Shown: positions 1 through 9,368 of the stretch, piece after piece | Layout: each line of letters begins with the position of its first letter | Numbering within the stretch: the stretch's first letter is position 1 | NCBI RefSeq assembly: GCF_020171525.1 | Contig: NZ_JAIVAI010000001.1 | Location: forward strand, 372,001 to 436,000 | Direction: 5' to 3' | DNA length: 64,000 nt | Source: Halobacillus yeomjeoni | Lineage (GTDB): Bacteria; Bacillota; Bacilli; Bacillales; Halobacillaceae | Made by a program: the position numbers and the translations under genes | Notes under the pieces: model-generated | What the model was told of the DNA's origin: nothing | Seen by the model: only the letters and a program-made list of their open reading frames with translations | Databases searched by the model: none

Positions 1-1
1 G

Positions 2-493
2 GAAATGAATACAAGGATTCAAGTCGAACATCCGGTCACTGAAATGGTCACAGGAGTCGATCTGATTAAAGAAATGCTTCTGATTGCCAATGATGAAAAG
101 CTTACTTTCAAACAGGAAGACATCAAATTCGAAGGCTGGTCTATAGAGTGTAGAATCAACGCTGAAGATCCATTCAAGAATTTCATGCCTTCAGCAGGCC
201 GCATCGATATGTACCTGCCACCTGGTGGTTTCGGCGTTCGTGTTGATTCTGCAGCTTATCCTGGTTATATGATTCCTCCATATTATGATTCTATGGTAGC
301 CAAGCTCATCACATATGGACGTGATCGCGATGAAGCGATAAAGAGAATGAGAAGAGCCTTAGATGAATTCGTAGTTGAAGGTGTTCATACAACGATTCCA
401 TTCCATCAACGAATGATGGAGCATGAAATTTTTGTAGGTGGAGATTTCAACACGAAGTTTCTAGAAAAATATTCCATTATGAAAGATGAATAA
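2..493 (+). CDS. accC: Biotin carboxylase subunit of acetyl-CoA carboxylase, 3' part only
   Basis: The reading frame is open from the window edge, so the gene begins upstream and only about the last 164 codons of a protein usually near 450 are present. The product uses ATP and bicarbonate to carboxylate the biotin on AccB, the first step of malonyl-CoA and fatty acid synthesis in the cytoplasm. The family signature [12 protein letters not shown], which closes the ATP-grasp domain, is at the start of the visible part; the rest is the biotin carboxylase C-terminal domain ([26 protein letters not shown]). The asp23-type gene follows 17 bases later, as in the B. subtilis accB-accC-yqhY cluster. 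Confidence 0.97.
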   Translation, partial: EMNTRIQVEHPVTEMVTGVDLIKEMLLIANDEKLTFKQEDIKFEGWSIECRINAEDPFKNFMPSAGRIDMYLPPGGFGVRVDSAAYPGYMIPPYYDSMVAKLITYGRDRDEAIKRMRRALDEFVVEGVHTTIPFHQRMMEHEIFVGGDFNTKFLEKYSIMKDE

Positions 494-510
494 GACAAGG
501 AGTGGTCGAC

Positions 511-912
511 ATGAGTGAAAAACAATTATTGAATGTAACTGATGGTTCTACTCTTGGAAATATTGAGATTGCTCCTGAAGTTATAGAGGTAATTGCTGGA
601 ATTGCTGTTTCTGAAGTAGCTGGTGTGGCTGCTATGCGAGGAAATTTTGCATCAGGGGTTGCAGAGCGCTTAGGAAAGAAAGATCACGGCAAGGGCGTTA
701 AAGTTGAATTGACAGAGCAAGGGATTTTAATCGATGCTTATGTTGTCATGGATTACGGTATCTCTATTCCAGATACCGCTCAAAAGATCCAAGATAATAC
801 TAGACAAGCTTTGAAAAACATGACTGCTCTTGAAATTAAAGAAATCAACGTCCACATCGTTGGCGTGCAGATGGACGTCAAAGAAGAAGAGTCCGACCTG
901 GAGGAAATGTAA
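511..912 (+). CDS. yqhY: Asp23/Gls24 (DUF322) family envelope stress protein, YqhY-like
   Basis: A 133-residue protein of the Asp23/Gls24 family, small cytoplasmic proteins linked to cell-envelope homeostasis. Visible features are the N-terminal GNIEIAPEVIEVIAGIAVSEVAGVAAM stretch (split here only in the text: GNIEIAPEVI then EVIAGIAVSEVAGV), typical of the family, and an acidic tail (KEEESDLEEM). I start at the ATG at 511 because AAGGAG lies about ten bases upstream; the in-frame GTG at 502 would be too close to it. It sits directly behind accC and ends at a strong terminator, so it is probably the last gene of the acc transcript. In B. subtilis the homologue is associated with tuning acetyl-CoA carboxylase activity; that role here is inference. 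Confidence 0.93.
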   Translation: MSEKQLLNVTDGSTLGNIEIAPEVIEVIAGIAVSEVAGVAAMRGNFASGVAERLGKKDHGKGVKVELTEQGILIDAYVVMDYGISIPDTAQKIQDNTRQALKNMTALEIKEINVHIVGVQMDVKEEESDLEEM

Positions 913-923
913 CGGGGAGGTTC

Positions 924-957
924 AGCCGGAAAGGGTTTACACCCTTTCTGGCTTTTT
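924..957 (+). terminator. Rho-independent terminator after the asp23-type gene
   Basis: A stem of AGCCGGAAAGGGT against the CACCCTTTCTGGCT side with a three-base loop, followed by TTTTTG. It separates the accC/asp23 transcript from nusB. Confidence 0.9.
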
Positions 958-1058
958 GTTTATCATCAAAACAATAGCATTCTATAAAAGAACGTGAATG
1001 GCTTTTATCCATTTTAAATGTTATTATTCAAACGGATATTACTTAAAGGAGAATGAAG

Positions 1059-1436
1059 ATGAAACGACGAACTGCAAGAGAAAAAGCTTTTCAAGCTCTT
1101 TTCCAAATTAACAACAATGATATAAATACAGATGAAGCGATTCAACACGTGGTGGAGGATGCAGCTGTAGATGAATTTCTGCATCAACTTGTCCACGGGG
1201 TCATTGATCACAGAGACGAACTTGATGAATGGATATCTGACAACCTTGATAACTGGTCGTTCAACCGGTTGCCAAAAGTGGAGAAGACAGTCTTACGTAT
1301 GGCCGCTTACGAGTTTAAGTACAATGATGATGTACCTGGCCAAGTTGCCATCAATGAAGCTGTAGAGCTCGCTAAAATTTTCGGTGAAGAAGACTCCGGA
1401 AAGTTCGTCAATGGTGTTTTGTCAAAAATGATTTAA
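1059..1436 (+). CDS. nusB: Transcription antitermination factor NusB
   Basis: A 125-residue all-helical RNA-binding protein that, with NusE (S10), binds boxA RNA and supports rRNA antitermination. Family motifs visible are [14 protein letters not shown] at the N-terminus, [17 protein letters not shown] in the middle and [25 protein letters not shown] at the C-terminus (quoted as key segments [11 protein letters not shown] and KFVNGVL). The ATG at 1059 is chosen over the one at 1053 because AAAGGAG lies eight bases before it. First gene of a tight nusB-folD-xseA-xseB-ispA run, as in B. subtilis. Confidence 0.96.
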   Translation: MKRRTAREKAFQALFQINNNDINTDEAIQHVVEDAAVDEFLHQLVHGVIDHRDELDEWISDNLDNWSFNRLPKVEKTVLRMAAYEFKYNDDVPGQVAINEAVELAKIFGEEDSGKFVNGVLSKMI

Positions 1437-1459
1437 TTTAAAACGGGGGGATTACGAGA

Positions 1460-2314
1460 ATGTCTGCTGAAGTAATTTACGGGAAACAACTAGCTGAAGA
1501 CTTGAGGCAAGAAATGAAGCAAGAAGTAAGTGAACTGCATAAACAAAATATCTTTCCTAAACTTGTAGTCATTATTATAGGAGAAGATCCTGCTTCTAAG
1601 TCTTATGTGAAAGGGAAGCAGAAAGCTTCTGAGAAGATTGGAATGGATTCCGATTTGGTTGAGTTACCTGAGGAGACTTCTGAGGAGGAACTTCTGAATT
1701 TGATCGACCGTTTTAATCAAGATCGAACCGTTCACGGAATTCTCGTTCAACTTCCTCTGCCTGAACATATTCATGAACAAAAAGTGATTGAAGCTATAGA
1801 CCCTTCTAAAGATGTCGATGGCTTTCATCCTATTAATGTAGGAAAAATGCTTACAGGGCAGGATACTTTTTATCCTTGTACACCTTTCGGCATTTTGGTC
1901 ATGCTCAAGCGTGCTGAAATTGAATTAGAAGGAAAACATGTCGTCATTATTGGCAGAAGTAATTTGGTAGGAAAACCGGTGGGGCAGTTACTCTTAAATG
2001 AAAACGCGACAGTAACCCACTGTCATTCCCGGACGAAAAACTTGAGAGATCATACGAAGCGGGCAGACATCATTATTGTTGCTGCAGGGAAACCGGATCT
2101 GATTACTGGAGAAGACATAAAAGAAGGTACTGTCGTAATCGATGTGGGAGTCAACAGGGTAGATGGTCAACTGACCGGAGATGTCGAGTTTGAATCAGCC
2201 AGTGAGAAAGCTTCTCATATCACCCCTGTACCTAAAGGAGTGGGTCCTATGACCATAACAATGCTCCTTCACAATACGATTAAAGCAGCAAAACAGATTC
2301 ACAATCATCAATAA
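1460..2314 (+). CDS. folD: Bifunctional methylenetetrahydrofolate dehydrogenase/cyclohydrolase FolD
   Basis: A 284-residue cytoplasmic enzyme, full family length, that interconverts 5,10-methylene-THF, methenyl-THF and 10-formyl-THF with NADP. Family signatures seen: KSYVKGKQKASEKIG with the catalytic Tyr/Lys pair near residues 50-55, VHGILVQLPLPEH near 90, DVDGFHPINVG near 120 and the Rossmann segment VVIIGRSNLVGKPVGQLL near 160; the C-terminus has TPVPKGVGPMT. GGGGGG precedes the ATG. Co-directional and closely spaced with nusB and xseA. Confidence 0.97.
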   Translation: MSAEVIYGKQLAEDLRQEMKQEVSELHKQNIFPKLVVIIIGEDPASKSYVKGKQKASEKIGMDSDLVELPEETSEEELLNLIDRFNQDRTVHGILVQLPLPEHIHEQKVIEAIDPSKDVDGFHPINVGKMLTGQDTFYPCTPFGILVMLKRAEIELEGKHVVIIGRSNLVGKPVGQLLLNENATVTHCHSRTKNLRDHTKRADIIIVAAGKPDLITGEDIKEGTVVIDVGVNRVDGQLTGDVEFESASEKASHITPVPKGVGPMTITMLLHNTIKAAKQIHNHQ

Positions 2315-2326
2315 GGAGATTTTTTT

Positions 2327-3676
2327 GTGAATGACCAATACCTTACTGTTACAGCACTGACAAAATATATCAAGCGTAAACTCTCAAGTGATCAACATTT
2401 GAAAAGTGTTTGGCTGAGAGGAGAAATATCCAATTTCAAGCACCACAGCCGGGGGCATATGTATTTTTCTTTAAAGGATGAACAGTCGAGAATTCAGGCT
2501 GTTATGTTTGCTGGTAATAACAGGAGTTTAAAATTCGCACCGGAAAACGGGATGAATGTCCTGATCAAAGGTGAGATCAACGTTTATGAACCGATGGGGC
2601 AGTATCAACTTTATGTCAAAGAAATGCAGCCTGACGGTATCGGTGCTTTGTACATGGCTTTTGAACAATTGAAAGATAAGCTGGAAAAAGAAGGGTTGTT
2701 CTCCTTAGAGCGAAAGAAAGAGATCCCTACATACCCGAAGCATGTCGGAGTCATCACTTCCCCGACCGGCGCAGCGGTGCGTGATATTTTAACGACTATC
2801 AACCGCCGTTACCCAATTGTTCCTGTATCAATCTTACCTGTGCTTGTGCAGGGAGAGCGCGCGGCTTCATCAGTCGTGAATGCTATTCAATACGCCAATC
2901 AACATTTGGATTGTGATGTGCTGATCGTTGGTAGAGGCGGAGGTTCTATTGAAGACTTGTGGGGATTTAATGAAGAAGTGGTAGCAAGAGCGATTGCTGA
3001 TTCTCATATTCCTGTCATTTCGGCTGTAGGACATGAAACCGATACCACCATCAGTGATTTTGTAGCTGATGTGAGAGCTGCTACGCCAACAGGTGCCGCA
3101 GAGCTTGCGGTCCCTTCGATTGTTGAACTGCGCGAACAAGTTCGGGCTCATCAGCATCGTCTACAACGGGCAATGGATAATAAACATCTGGAATCCCGAC
3201 AGCGCTTGAAGCGGTTGCAGAAATCCTACGCGTTCAAATATCCTGAGCAGTTGATGAGACAAAAAGAACAAGATTTGGACCGCTTACTTGAAAGGCTTTC
3301 AAAGCAGATGGTCCATACGCATAATCAAACAAATGAAAAATGGCGGAACCTTCATAACCGATTGCTGCTGCAAGGACCTGATAAACAGATCAGAGATGGA
3401 TCACAACAATTGAAAAAACAGACGAAGCAGCTTCAAATGAGGTTTCAGGATATCTTGAAAGCGAAAAAGGAACGATTCCATTCCAATATCGATAAGTTAA
3501 CTTTATTGAACCCCTTGGAAATTATGAAACGTGGATACGCAATTCCCTTTTCAGAAGATGGAGAAGTCATTAAACATGTCAGCCATGTTGAAAAAGGAAG
3601 TGCACTATCGTTAAAAGTACAGGATGGATCTATAGAATGTGAAGTCAAGGGGTTGAAGGAGGATGAACATGTCTGA
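2327..3676 (+). CDS. xseA: Exodeoxyribonuclease VII large subunit
   Basis: A 449-residue protein matching XseA, the catalytic subunit of the single-strand exonuclease made with XseB. An N-terminal OB-fold ([20 protein letters not shown], residues about 25-44, given as VWLRGEISN and [12 protein letters not shown]) is followed by the catalytic domain with [34 protein letters not shown] ([12 protein letters not shown]) and [14 protein letters not shown]. The C-terminal third is long, charged and probably coiled coil. The start is GTG with AAGGAG upstream. Its 3' end overlaps xseB by eight bases, suggesting translational coupling. Confidence 0.96.
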   Translation: MNDQYLTVTALTKYIKRKLSSDQHLKSVWLRGEISNFKHHSRGHMYFSLKDEQSRIQAVMFAGNNRSLKFAPENGMNVLIKGEINVYEPMGQYQLYVKEMQPDGIGALYMAFEQLKDKLEKEGLFSLERKKEIPTYPKHVGVITSPTGAAVRDILTTINRRYPIVPVSILPVLVQGERAASSVVNAIQYANQHLDCDVLIVGRGGGSIEDLWGFNEEVVARAIADSHIPVISAVGHETDTTISDFVADVRAATPTGAAELAVPSIVELREQVRAHQHRLQRAMDNKHLESRQRLKRLQKSYAFKYPEQLMRQKEQDLDRLLERLSKQMVHTHNQTNEKWRNLHNRLLLQGPDKQIRDGSQQLKKQTKQLQMRFQDILKAKKERFHSNIDKLTLLNPLEIMKRGYAIPFSEDGEVIKHVSHVEKGSALSLKVQDGSIECEVKGLKEDEHV

Positions 3677-3905
3677 GAAACAAGAAGAACTAAGTTTCGA
3701 AGAAGCAATGAAACAATTGGAAGAATTGGTTGAGAAACTTGAGACCGGTGAAGTCCCTCTTGAAAAAGCGATTCAATATTATCAAGAGGGGATGAAGCTG
3801 TCCAAGGAATGCAATGAGAAATTGGGCAATGTAGAAAAGCAAATGCAGCAAATCATGAATGAGCACGGGGAATTCGAACCATTTTCCATCCAGGAGGAAG
3901 AATAA
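3669..3905 (+). CDS. xseB: Exodeoxyribonuclease VII small subunit
   Basis: A 78-residue helical protein that binds the XseA tail. Family signature: [26 protein letters not shown], seen here as [14 protein letters not shown] and [18 protein letters not shown]. The ATG at 3669 is preferred to the one at 3663 because GAAGGAGG sits seven bases before it and only one base before the other. The gene overlaps the end of xseA and is followed two bases later by ispA. Confidence 0.95.
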   Translation: MSEKQEELSFEEAMKQLEELVEKLETGEVPLEKAIQYYQEGMKLSKECNEKLGNVEKQMQQIMNEHGEFEPFSIQEEE

Positions 3906-3907
3906 CT

Positions 3908-4786
3908 GTGCAACTGACCGACTATCTCACTGAGAAACGTAAAATGATTAATGCTCAATTGAAAATGTATGTACGCGATTATTCTACACCAGGAAGAATT
4001 CAAGATGCCATGCTTTACTCAATAGAAGCAGGTGGGAAAAGGGTTCGTCCTATTTTACTACTTGCAACTGCAAAAGCCTTCGGTGCGAGCGAGGAAAAAG
4101 CACTAGCCGTTGCTTGCAGTTTAGAGATGATCCACACTTATTCTTTGATACATGATGATCTGCCTGCGATGGATGATGATGACTTGAGAAGAGGAATGCC
4201 TACAAATCATCGTAAATTTGATGAGGCTACTGCGATTCTGGCAGGAGATGCATTGTTGACATTGAGCTCTTTGGTTATTGCTGAAGACTCCCACCTGACA
4301 GATCAAGAAAGGGTTTTCTTAATTCGTGAGCTTTCTAAAGCGAGCGGAGCAAAAGGCATGGTCGGAGGGCAGATGCAGGATATGCTTTCTGAAAACACCG
4401 AAGTGTCTTTAGAACAATTGGAGAACATTCATCGAAACAAAACCGGTCAACTGCTCCGTTTTTCAATTATCGCTGGAGCATATGTAGGGAATTCCACTGA
4501 AGAAAGCTTGGAGGAAATGACGAGGATGGGGGAAGCCCTCGGACTCATTTTTCAAATTCAGGATGATATTTTGGACGTTACAGGGGACGCCGAGGTGATC
4601 GGTAAACCGATCGGAAGTGATGAAGGGAATGCCAAGAGTACTTATCCCAAGCTTCTTGGGCTGGAAGGCGCAAAACGACAGAAAGAGCGATACGTACAGG
4701 AAGCACAAGACGCCTTAAGGAATGCTGGTGTGGATCAGACAATTTTATCTGAATTGATTGATTACCTAAGCAGCCGGGATCATTGA
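3908..4786 (+). CDS. ispA: Farnesyl diphosphate synthase (short-chain prenyltransferase)
   Basis: A 292-residue trans-prenyltransferase that condenses IPP with DMAPP and GPP to make farnesyl diphosphate, feeding quinone, undecaprenyl and terpenoid synthesis. The first aspartate-rich motif DDLPAMDDDDLRRG is at residues 83-96 and the second, QIQDDILDVTGD, near 217; GGKRVRP binds diphosphate near 42. The start is GTG with AGGAGGAA upstream. The gene ends just before the OLE RNA promoter, so dxs, in the same pathway, is separated from it by the ole and oapA genes. Confidence 0.96.
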   Translation: MQLTDYLTEKRKMINAQLKMYVRDYSTPGRIQDAMLYSIEAGGKRVRPILLLATAKAFGASEEKALAVACSLEMIHTYSLIHDDLPAMDDDDLRRGMPTNHRKFDEATAILAGDALLTLSSLVIAEDSHLTDQERVFLIRELSKASGAKGMVGGQMQDMLSENTEVSLEQLENIHRNKTGQLLRFSIIAGAYVGNSTEESLEEMTRMGEALGLIFQIQDDILDVTGDAEVIGKPIGSDEGNAKSTYPKLLGLEGAKRQKERYVQEAQDALRNAGVDQTILSELIDYLSSRDH

Positions 4787-4799
4787 TGTGACGTTTAGA

Positions 4800-4828
4800 T
4801 TGAGGACCAATTCATAATATGGTATATT
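4800..4828 (+). promoter_or_regulatory. Sigma-A type promoter for OLE RNA
   Basis: TTGAGG at 4800-4805 and TATATT at 4823-4828 are separated by exactly 17 bases, 14 bases after the ispA stop codon. The predicted transcription start is about 4835, which matches the 5' edge of the OLE RNA region. Confidence 0.75.
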
Positions 4829-4834
4829 AGGGTT

Positions 4835-5445
4835 ACAAAAGGAATGGTGCAGTATCCTAGTCGGCCCTCCGTTCCTGAAGGCGGGCCTAAAAATCCGCCA
4901 AAGGGCACATCGATGAAGTTCCTTGTGTTGGCTTGAGGCGCCCAGCCTTGGGTCGATGCTGGGAGTTAAGGTCGCAGGGCGATCCACAAAGGCATGTGGG
5001 CGTTGACCCTGCTTCCGCGGAGGCCCATCTTTGTAAGAGTCTCTGAGCCAGAGGCTCTTATGAAATGGGGTATGAACCTGCAGCATATGGAGTAATATCT
5101 ATATGCGCAGCGTAGCCTGCCTTGAGTGGTTTTGAGGGGATTACAGTCATGTGAACATCAAGCAACTTCGGATGGCCACTGAAGTTTTGATGTGTTAACT
5201 GTATGAAATCATCACTGCAAAAGAGGCTAAGGAACGGTCAAAGGCTGTCGGGGAAATCCCCTAGGCTGTTCACGTAATGGACATGATACAGGAATTATAG
5301 TGCGGACTAAGTGGCAATCTAGTCCAGCTTTCGGAGACGGAGCTGAGTCAAGTTTAAAGGGGAACCGCCAGAGTGGTGACACTCGGTACTTGATTGGGAA
5401 AACCTACTAGACCTAAGCCGCAATTTTTACCTGTATCATGACCAT
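4835..5445 (+). ncRNA. ole: OLE RNA (ornate, large, extremophilic)
   Basis: A roughly 610-base GC-rich non-coding stretch between ispA and a gene for a small membrane protein, immediately upstream of dxs. This is the size, place and neighbour set known for OLE RNA in Bacillus halodurans and other Gram-positive extremophiles. OLE forms a membrane-bound ribonucleoprotein with OapA and other Oap proteins; its loss is known to cause sensitivity to cold, short-chain alcohols and magnesium. Seen here: a closing helix of CATGATACAGG (5282-5292) with CCTGTATCATG (5430-5440), a long two-part hairpin at about 5142-5204 (AACATCAA/AACTTC with GAAGTT/TTGATGT), GGACTA/TAGTCC at 5304-5325, AAGAG/CTCTG with CAGAG/CTCTT at about 5035-5059, and GTGGGC/GCCCAT near 4997-5031. 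No good ORF is present. Ends are estimates from the promoter and the last helix. Confidence 0.95.
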
Positions 5446-5489
5446 TCCTTTCCATACATAAAATAATCAGTTATATATAGAGGTTGAGA

Positions 5490-6089
5490 ATGGACAATAA
5501 ATTAAAAAAATCCTTAAAATTCAGTTTAAGTATTGCCGTTATCACATTCGTGTTAGCGGCTATTTTTTCAATCATATCTTCTTCCGTCCTTAGCGAAGTC
5601 ATATGGATTTTCGGTCTGATCATCGTATTCATCATCGTTTTTACCGGGGTCATCTTCGATATGTTAGGGATAGCTGCTACGGCAGCGGAAGAAACCCCTT
5701 TCCATGCCATGGCTTCAGAGAAAGTCACAGGAGCAAAAGAAGCGATTACAATCGTGCGTAATGCCGACAGATTCGCTAGTTTCTGTAATGATGTAATAGG
5801 GGATATATCAGGTATAGTTAGTGGAACAGCATCCGCCGTCGTCGTACTTCAATTGACGCAGGTAATGGGTTACGGCGAAGGTTCCAGTATTCAAATTGCA
5901 ATATCAGTGGTGCTGACAAGTATCGTAGCCGCTCTGACTGTAGGAGGAAAGGCTCTAGGGAAGTTTTTCGCCATTCACTCATCAACGAAAATCATATTTT
6001 TCGCTGCAAGAGTCATTTCCTGGTTAGAAACCAAGTTGAAGGTAAAACTGTTAACAAATGCTACTACATCCACTAAAAAAACTAGATAA
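5490..6089 (+). CDS. oapA: OLE-associated membrane protein OapA
   Basis: A 199-residue integral membrane protein located between OLE RNA and dxs, as known for OapA, the protein that binds OLE RNA and brings it to the membrane. Hydrophobic segments lie at about residues 10-30, 38-58, 104-122 and 135-152. A DxxxD motif (DVIGD, residues 101-105) is present; an aspartate motif of this form is, to my knowledge, conserved in OapA. The stretch FDMLGIAATAAEETPFHAMAS (begins residue 56) looks conserved, and the C-terminus is basic (KLKVKLLTN..KKTR), fitting RNA contact. The ATG at 5490 is chosen because AGAGG lies seven bases before it; a TTG at 5484 is too close. dxs follows 18 bases later. Confidence 0.93.
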   Translation: MDNKLKKSLKFSLSIAVITFVLAAIFSIISSSVLSEVIWIFGLIIVFIIVFTGVIFDMLGIAATAAEETPFHAMASEKVTGAKEAITIVRNADRFASFCNDVIGDISGIVSGTASAVVVLQLTQVMGYGEGSSIQIAISVVLTSIVAALTVGGKALGKFFAIHSSTKIIFFAARVISWLETKLKVKLLTNATTSTKKTR

Positions 6090-6107
6090 ATACAAGGGGG
6101 TCCTTTA

Positions 6108-8000
6108 ATGGATCTGAGCAAAATTCAAGACCCTTCAATTTTGAAGGATATGACTACAAATCAGCTAGAAGAAATGGCAGAGGAAGTCAGGCAGTTTCTT
6201 ATCAAGAACTTAGCCGTTACCGGAGGACATTTAGGTGCAAACCTGGGTGTCGTAGAGCTTACGCTTGCTTTGCATAAAGTATATAACAGTCCAGTAGACC
6301 GTTTCTTATGGGATGTGGGTCACCAGTCCTATATCCATAAAATCTTGACTGGGCGGGGCAATCAGTTCGAAACTCTTCGTCAATATCGCGGGTTGTGCGG
6401 TTTCCCTAAAAGGGATGAAAGTGAGCATGATGTGTGGGAGACAGGACATAGCTCAACTTCGTTGTCTGCAGCCATGGGTATGGCTATTGCACGCGATTTG
6501 AAGGATGAAAAGCATTCCATTCTTCCTATTATCGGTGATGGCGCTTTGACCGGCGGAATGGCCCTGGAAGCCTTGAATCATATTGGACATGAGAAAAAAA
6601 ATGTAACCGTTATCCTCAATGATAATGAAATGTCAATCGCCAAAAATGTGGGGGCTCTTCACGGTGCATTGGGACGAATGAGGAGTGCAGGTAAATATCA
6701 TAGAGCTAAAGATGATTTAGAGTGGTTACTTAAAAAAGTACCAGCTGTCGGCGGTAAATTAGCTCAAGCAGCTGAGCGTCTGAAAGACAGCATGAAATAC
6801 TTCGTCGTGCCTGGCATGTTTTTTGAAGAATTAGGTTTTACGTATTACGGTCCTGTGGATGGTCACGACTTTGAAGATCTTATCGATAACCTGAACTATG
6901 CCAAGAAAACGGATGGTCCGGTAATTGTCCATGTCATGACACAAAAAGGAAAAGGGTATCACCCAGCTGAGACAGATGTAAAAGATAAGTGGCATGGTGT
7001 AGGTCCTTATAAAATCGAATCTGGAGAAAAAATCAAACCGACCGATGCTCCACCTGCCTGGAGTTCGGTAATAAGTGAAGCCCTTCGTAAAGAAGCGCGG
7101 GAGGATTCCCGTATCGTTGCTATAACACCAGCTATGATTCTTGGTTCTAAGCTGGATAAATTCGGTGAAGAATTCCCTGACCGTTTATATGATGTGGGTA
7201 TTGCAGAACAGCATGCCACAACTTTATCAGCCGGAATGGCTACGCAAGGCATGAAACCATTTCTAGCTATATATTCCACTTTCCTGCAAAGGGGATACGA
7301 TCAAGTTATTCATGACGTAGCAAGACAAAAATTGAATGTCATATTTGGTATTGATCGTGCCGGGCTCGTAGGAGCCGATGGTGAAACACACCAAGGTGTC
7401 TTTGATGTTGCCTTCCTGCGTTCTGTACCGAATATGGTAATCACTATGCCAAAAGATGAAAACGAAGCCCAGCATCTCGTTCATACAGCTGTCCATTATG
7501 ATGATGGTCCTATTGCCATCCGTTATCCGAGAGGCAATGCTAAAGGTGTAGAGACGGATGAAGAACTACGGACAATTCCGATCGGCAGCTGGGAAGTTCT
7601 GAAAGATGGAAATGACGCAGTGATTTTAACTTTCGGAACGACCATAGATATGGCACTTGAAGCCAGTCGCAATTTGGAAAAAACAGGTCAATCGATCCGG
7701 GTAGTCAACGCAAGGTTCATCAAACCTATGGATGATGCCATGCTGCATGACATCATGAAATCAGGCATGCCGATTTTGACGGTTGAAGAAGCTGTTTTAC
7801 AAGGCGGATTTGGATCAAGCGTTCTCGAATTTGCCGAAGAAAATGGTTATACCCATCAGGTTGTCAAACGTATGGGCGTCCCTGATCGTTTCATCGAACA
7901 CGGCAGCGTCAACAAGCTGTGGGAAGAAATCGGCTTAACAGAAGAAAATATTGTGAAGCATGTGAAGGAATTGCTTCCAACCAAACAGCAAAGGGCATAG
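6108..8000 (+). CDS. dxs: 1-deoxy-D-xylulose-5-phosphate synthase
   Basis: A 630-residue thiamine diphosphate enzyme joining pyruvate and glyceraldehyde-3-phosphate to DXP, the entry step of the MEP isoprenoid pathway. The TPP motif starts at GDGALTGG (143-150); GHQSYIHK (near 71), TGHSSTSLS (near 112) and [15 protein letters not shown] (near 365, catalytic Glu) are all present, followed by the transketolase C-terminal domain ([14 protein letters not shown]). Length fits the family. It has a GGGGGT ribosome binding site and lies four bases before tlyA, forming an oapA-dxs-tlyA transcription unit. Confidence 0.97.
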   Translation: MDLSKIQDPSILKDMTTNQLEEMAEEVRQFLIKNLAVTGGHLGANLGVVELTLALHKVYNSPVDRFLWDVGHQSYIHKILTGRGNQFETLRQYRGLCGFPKRDESEHDVWETGHSSTSLSAAMGMAIARDLKDEKHSILPIIGDGALTGGMALEALNHIGHEKKNVTVILNDNEMSIAKNVGALHGALGRMRSAGKYHRAKDDLEWLLKKVPAVGGKLAQAAERLKDSMKYFVVPGMFFEELGFTYYGPVDGHDFEDLIDNLNYAKKTDGPVIVHVMTQKGKGYHPAETDVKDKWHGVGPYKIESGEKIKPTDAPPAWSSVISEALRKEAREDSRIVAITPAMILGSKLDKFGEEFPDRLYDVGIAEQHATTLSAGMATQGMKPFLAIYSTFLQRGYDQVIHDVARQKLNVIFGIDRAGLVGADGETHQGVFDVAFLRSVPNMVITMPKDENEAQHLVHTAVHYDDGPIAIRYPRGNAKGVETDEELRTIPIGSWEVLKDGNDAVILTFGTTIDMALEASRNLEKTGQSIRVVNARFIKPMDDAMLHDIMKSGMPILTVEEAVLQGGFGSSVLEFAEENGYTHQVVKRMGVPDRFIEHGSVNKLWEEIGLTEENIVKHVKELLPTKQQRA

Positions 8001-8003
8001 CTT

Positions 8004-8828
8004 ATGGGAAGAAAAATTCGTTTAGATGTATTACTCGTTGAAAAAGGATACTTGGAAACACGGGAAAAGGCGAAACGAACTATTATGGCCGGGTTGGTGT
8101 ACTCAGAGCAAGTCCGCTTGGACAAACCAGGTCAAAAAATCGATGAAGATGCGCCAATCACTGTTAAAGGGAAAGCTATTCCTTATGTAAGCCGCGGAGG
8201 ATTGAAGCTTGAAAAAGCTTTAAAGAGCTTCCACTTAGATCTTCAGGATAAAATAATGATCGATATAGGATCATCTACTGGTGGATTCACGGATTGTGGC
8301 CTGCAAAACGGAGTAAAGTTGAGTTACGCCATTGATGTAGGATACAACCAGCTGGATTGGTCCTTACGAAACCATCCCCAGGTAGTCGTCATGGAGCGTA
8401 CCAATTTCCGTTATGTAACGGAAGAGGATTTGACTTATGGAGAACCCGAATTTGCATCCATTGATGTTTCGTTCATATCTCTAAAGATTATACTGCCGGT
8501 CCTTGCTCAATTGCTTGCTGAAGACGGAGATGTCGCCATGTTGATCAAACCTCAATTCGAAGCCGGGCGTGAACAAGTAGGCAAGAAAGGAATCGTCAAG
8601 GATCCTCATGTTCATACAGAAGTACTTAGGAAAATCCTGGACTTCTCCACTGAACACGGCTATTCCATTGAAGGGTTGACATATTCCCCGATTACCGGAG
8701 GAGACGGAAATATAGAATTTCTTGCGCATTTGCGTCTTGTTGGCGAAAAAGAAGGAAAAAACAAGACGGATGTCGAAATTAGTGATGTTGTAAAAGAAGC
8801 GCATGAAGCTCATAAAAAACACTCATAA
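8004..8828 (+). CDS. tlyA: TlyA family rRNA methyltransferase (YqxC)
   Basis: A 274-residue protein with an N-terminal S4 RNA-binding domain (RKIRLDVLLVEKGYLETREKAKR, cited as RLDVLLVEKGY and TREKAKRTIMAGLV) and a C-terminal FtsJ/RrmJ methyltransferase domain with the SAM-binding motif DIGSSTGGFTDCGL near residue 85. TlyA proteins 2'-O-methylate rRNA in some bacteria; the exact target here is not known from sequence. The same dxs-tlyA-argR-recN order occurs in B. subtilis. A terminator follows. Confidence 0.93.
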   Translation: MGRKIRLDVLLVEKGYLETREKAKRTIMAGLVYSEQVRLDKPGQKIDEDAPITVKGKAIPYVSRGGLKLEKALKSFHLDLQDKIMIDIGSSTGGFTDCGLQNGVKLSYAIDVGYNQLDWSLRNHPQVVVMERTNFRYVTEEDLTYGEPEFASIDVSFISLKIILPVLAQLLAEDGDVAMLIKPQFEAGREQVGKKGIVKDPHVHTEVLRKILDFSTEHGYSIEGLTYSPITGGDGNIEFLAHLRLVGEKEGKNKTDVEISDVVKEAHEAHKKHS

Positions 8829-8835
8829 TGTAAGG

Positions 8836-8863
8836 AGAAGGGCTTGAAACAGCCCTTTTCTTA
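8836..8863 (+). terminator. Rho-independent terminator after tlyA
   Basis: AGAAGGGCT pairs with AGCCCTTTTCT around a TGAAAC loop, giving the needed U-rich end. It separates tlyA from argR. Confidence 0.85.
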
Positions 8864-8901
8864 TCGTTTAGGCTTTTTTTGTTTGGAACGGAGGTTTACT
8901 G

Positions 8902-9351
8902 ATGAACAAAGGGCAGCGTCATATTAAAATCAGAGAATTAATTACGAATGATGATATTGAAACACAAGATGAGTTAGTTTCCCGTTTAAAGGGTATGGGA
9001 TATAACGTGACTCAAGCTACAGTTTCTCGAGACATTAAGGAACTTCACTTAGTTAAAGTACCAATGATGGATGGGCGTTATAAATATAGTTTACCTGCAG
9101 ACCAGCGTTTCAACCCTTTTGAAAAATTGAAACGGCTGATGATGGATGCATTTGTAAGTATCGATCGAGCAGGTCACTTCATCATCTTGAAAACTCTTCC
9201 TGGTAATGCAAATGCTGTAGGAGCTTTGATTGATAACCTGGAATGGGAAGAAATTATGGGTACGATTTGTGGAGATGATACTTGTTTGATTATTTGCCGT
9301 AGTGAAGATCAAACGGAAACCATAAGTGAACAATTGCTAAATATGCTATAA
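8902..9351 (+). CDS. argR: Arginine repressor ArgR/AhrC
   Basis: A 149-residue hexameric regulator that senses arginine, represses arginine synthesis and activates catabolism. The N-terminal winged helix contains the recognition segment [21 protein letters not shown] (cited as [16 protein letters not shown], residues about 34-49); the C-terminal oligomerisation and arginine-binding domain contains [14 protein letters not shown] and [14 protein letters not shown], with the paired Asp residues of the ligand pocket. GGAGGT precedes the ATG. Followed 17 bases later by recN. Confidence 0.97.
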   Translation: MNKGQRHIKIRELITNDDIETQDELVSRLKGMGYNVTQATVSRDIKELHLVKVPMMDGRYKYSLPADQRFNPFEKLKRLMMDAFVSIDRAGHFIILKTLPGNANAVGALIDNLEWEEIMGTICGDDTCLIICRSEDQTETISEQLLNML

Positions 9352-9368
9352 CTGAGGTGGATTGTTTC

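Noticed and set aside
4766-5086. Minus-strand ORF of 106 codons across the OLE region
   Set aside because: It is the shadow of a GC-rich structured RNA; codon use and composition do not resemble protein coding, and no ribosome binding site is seen.
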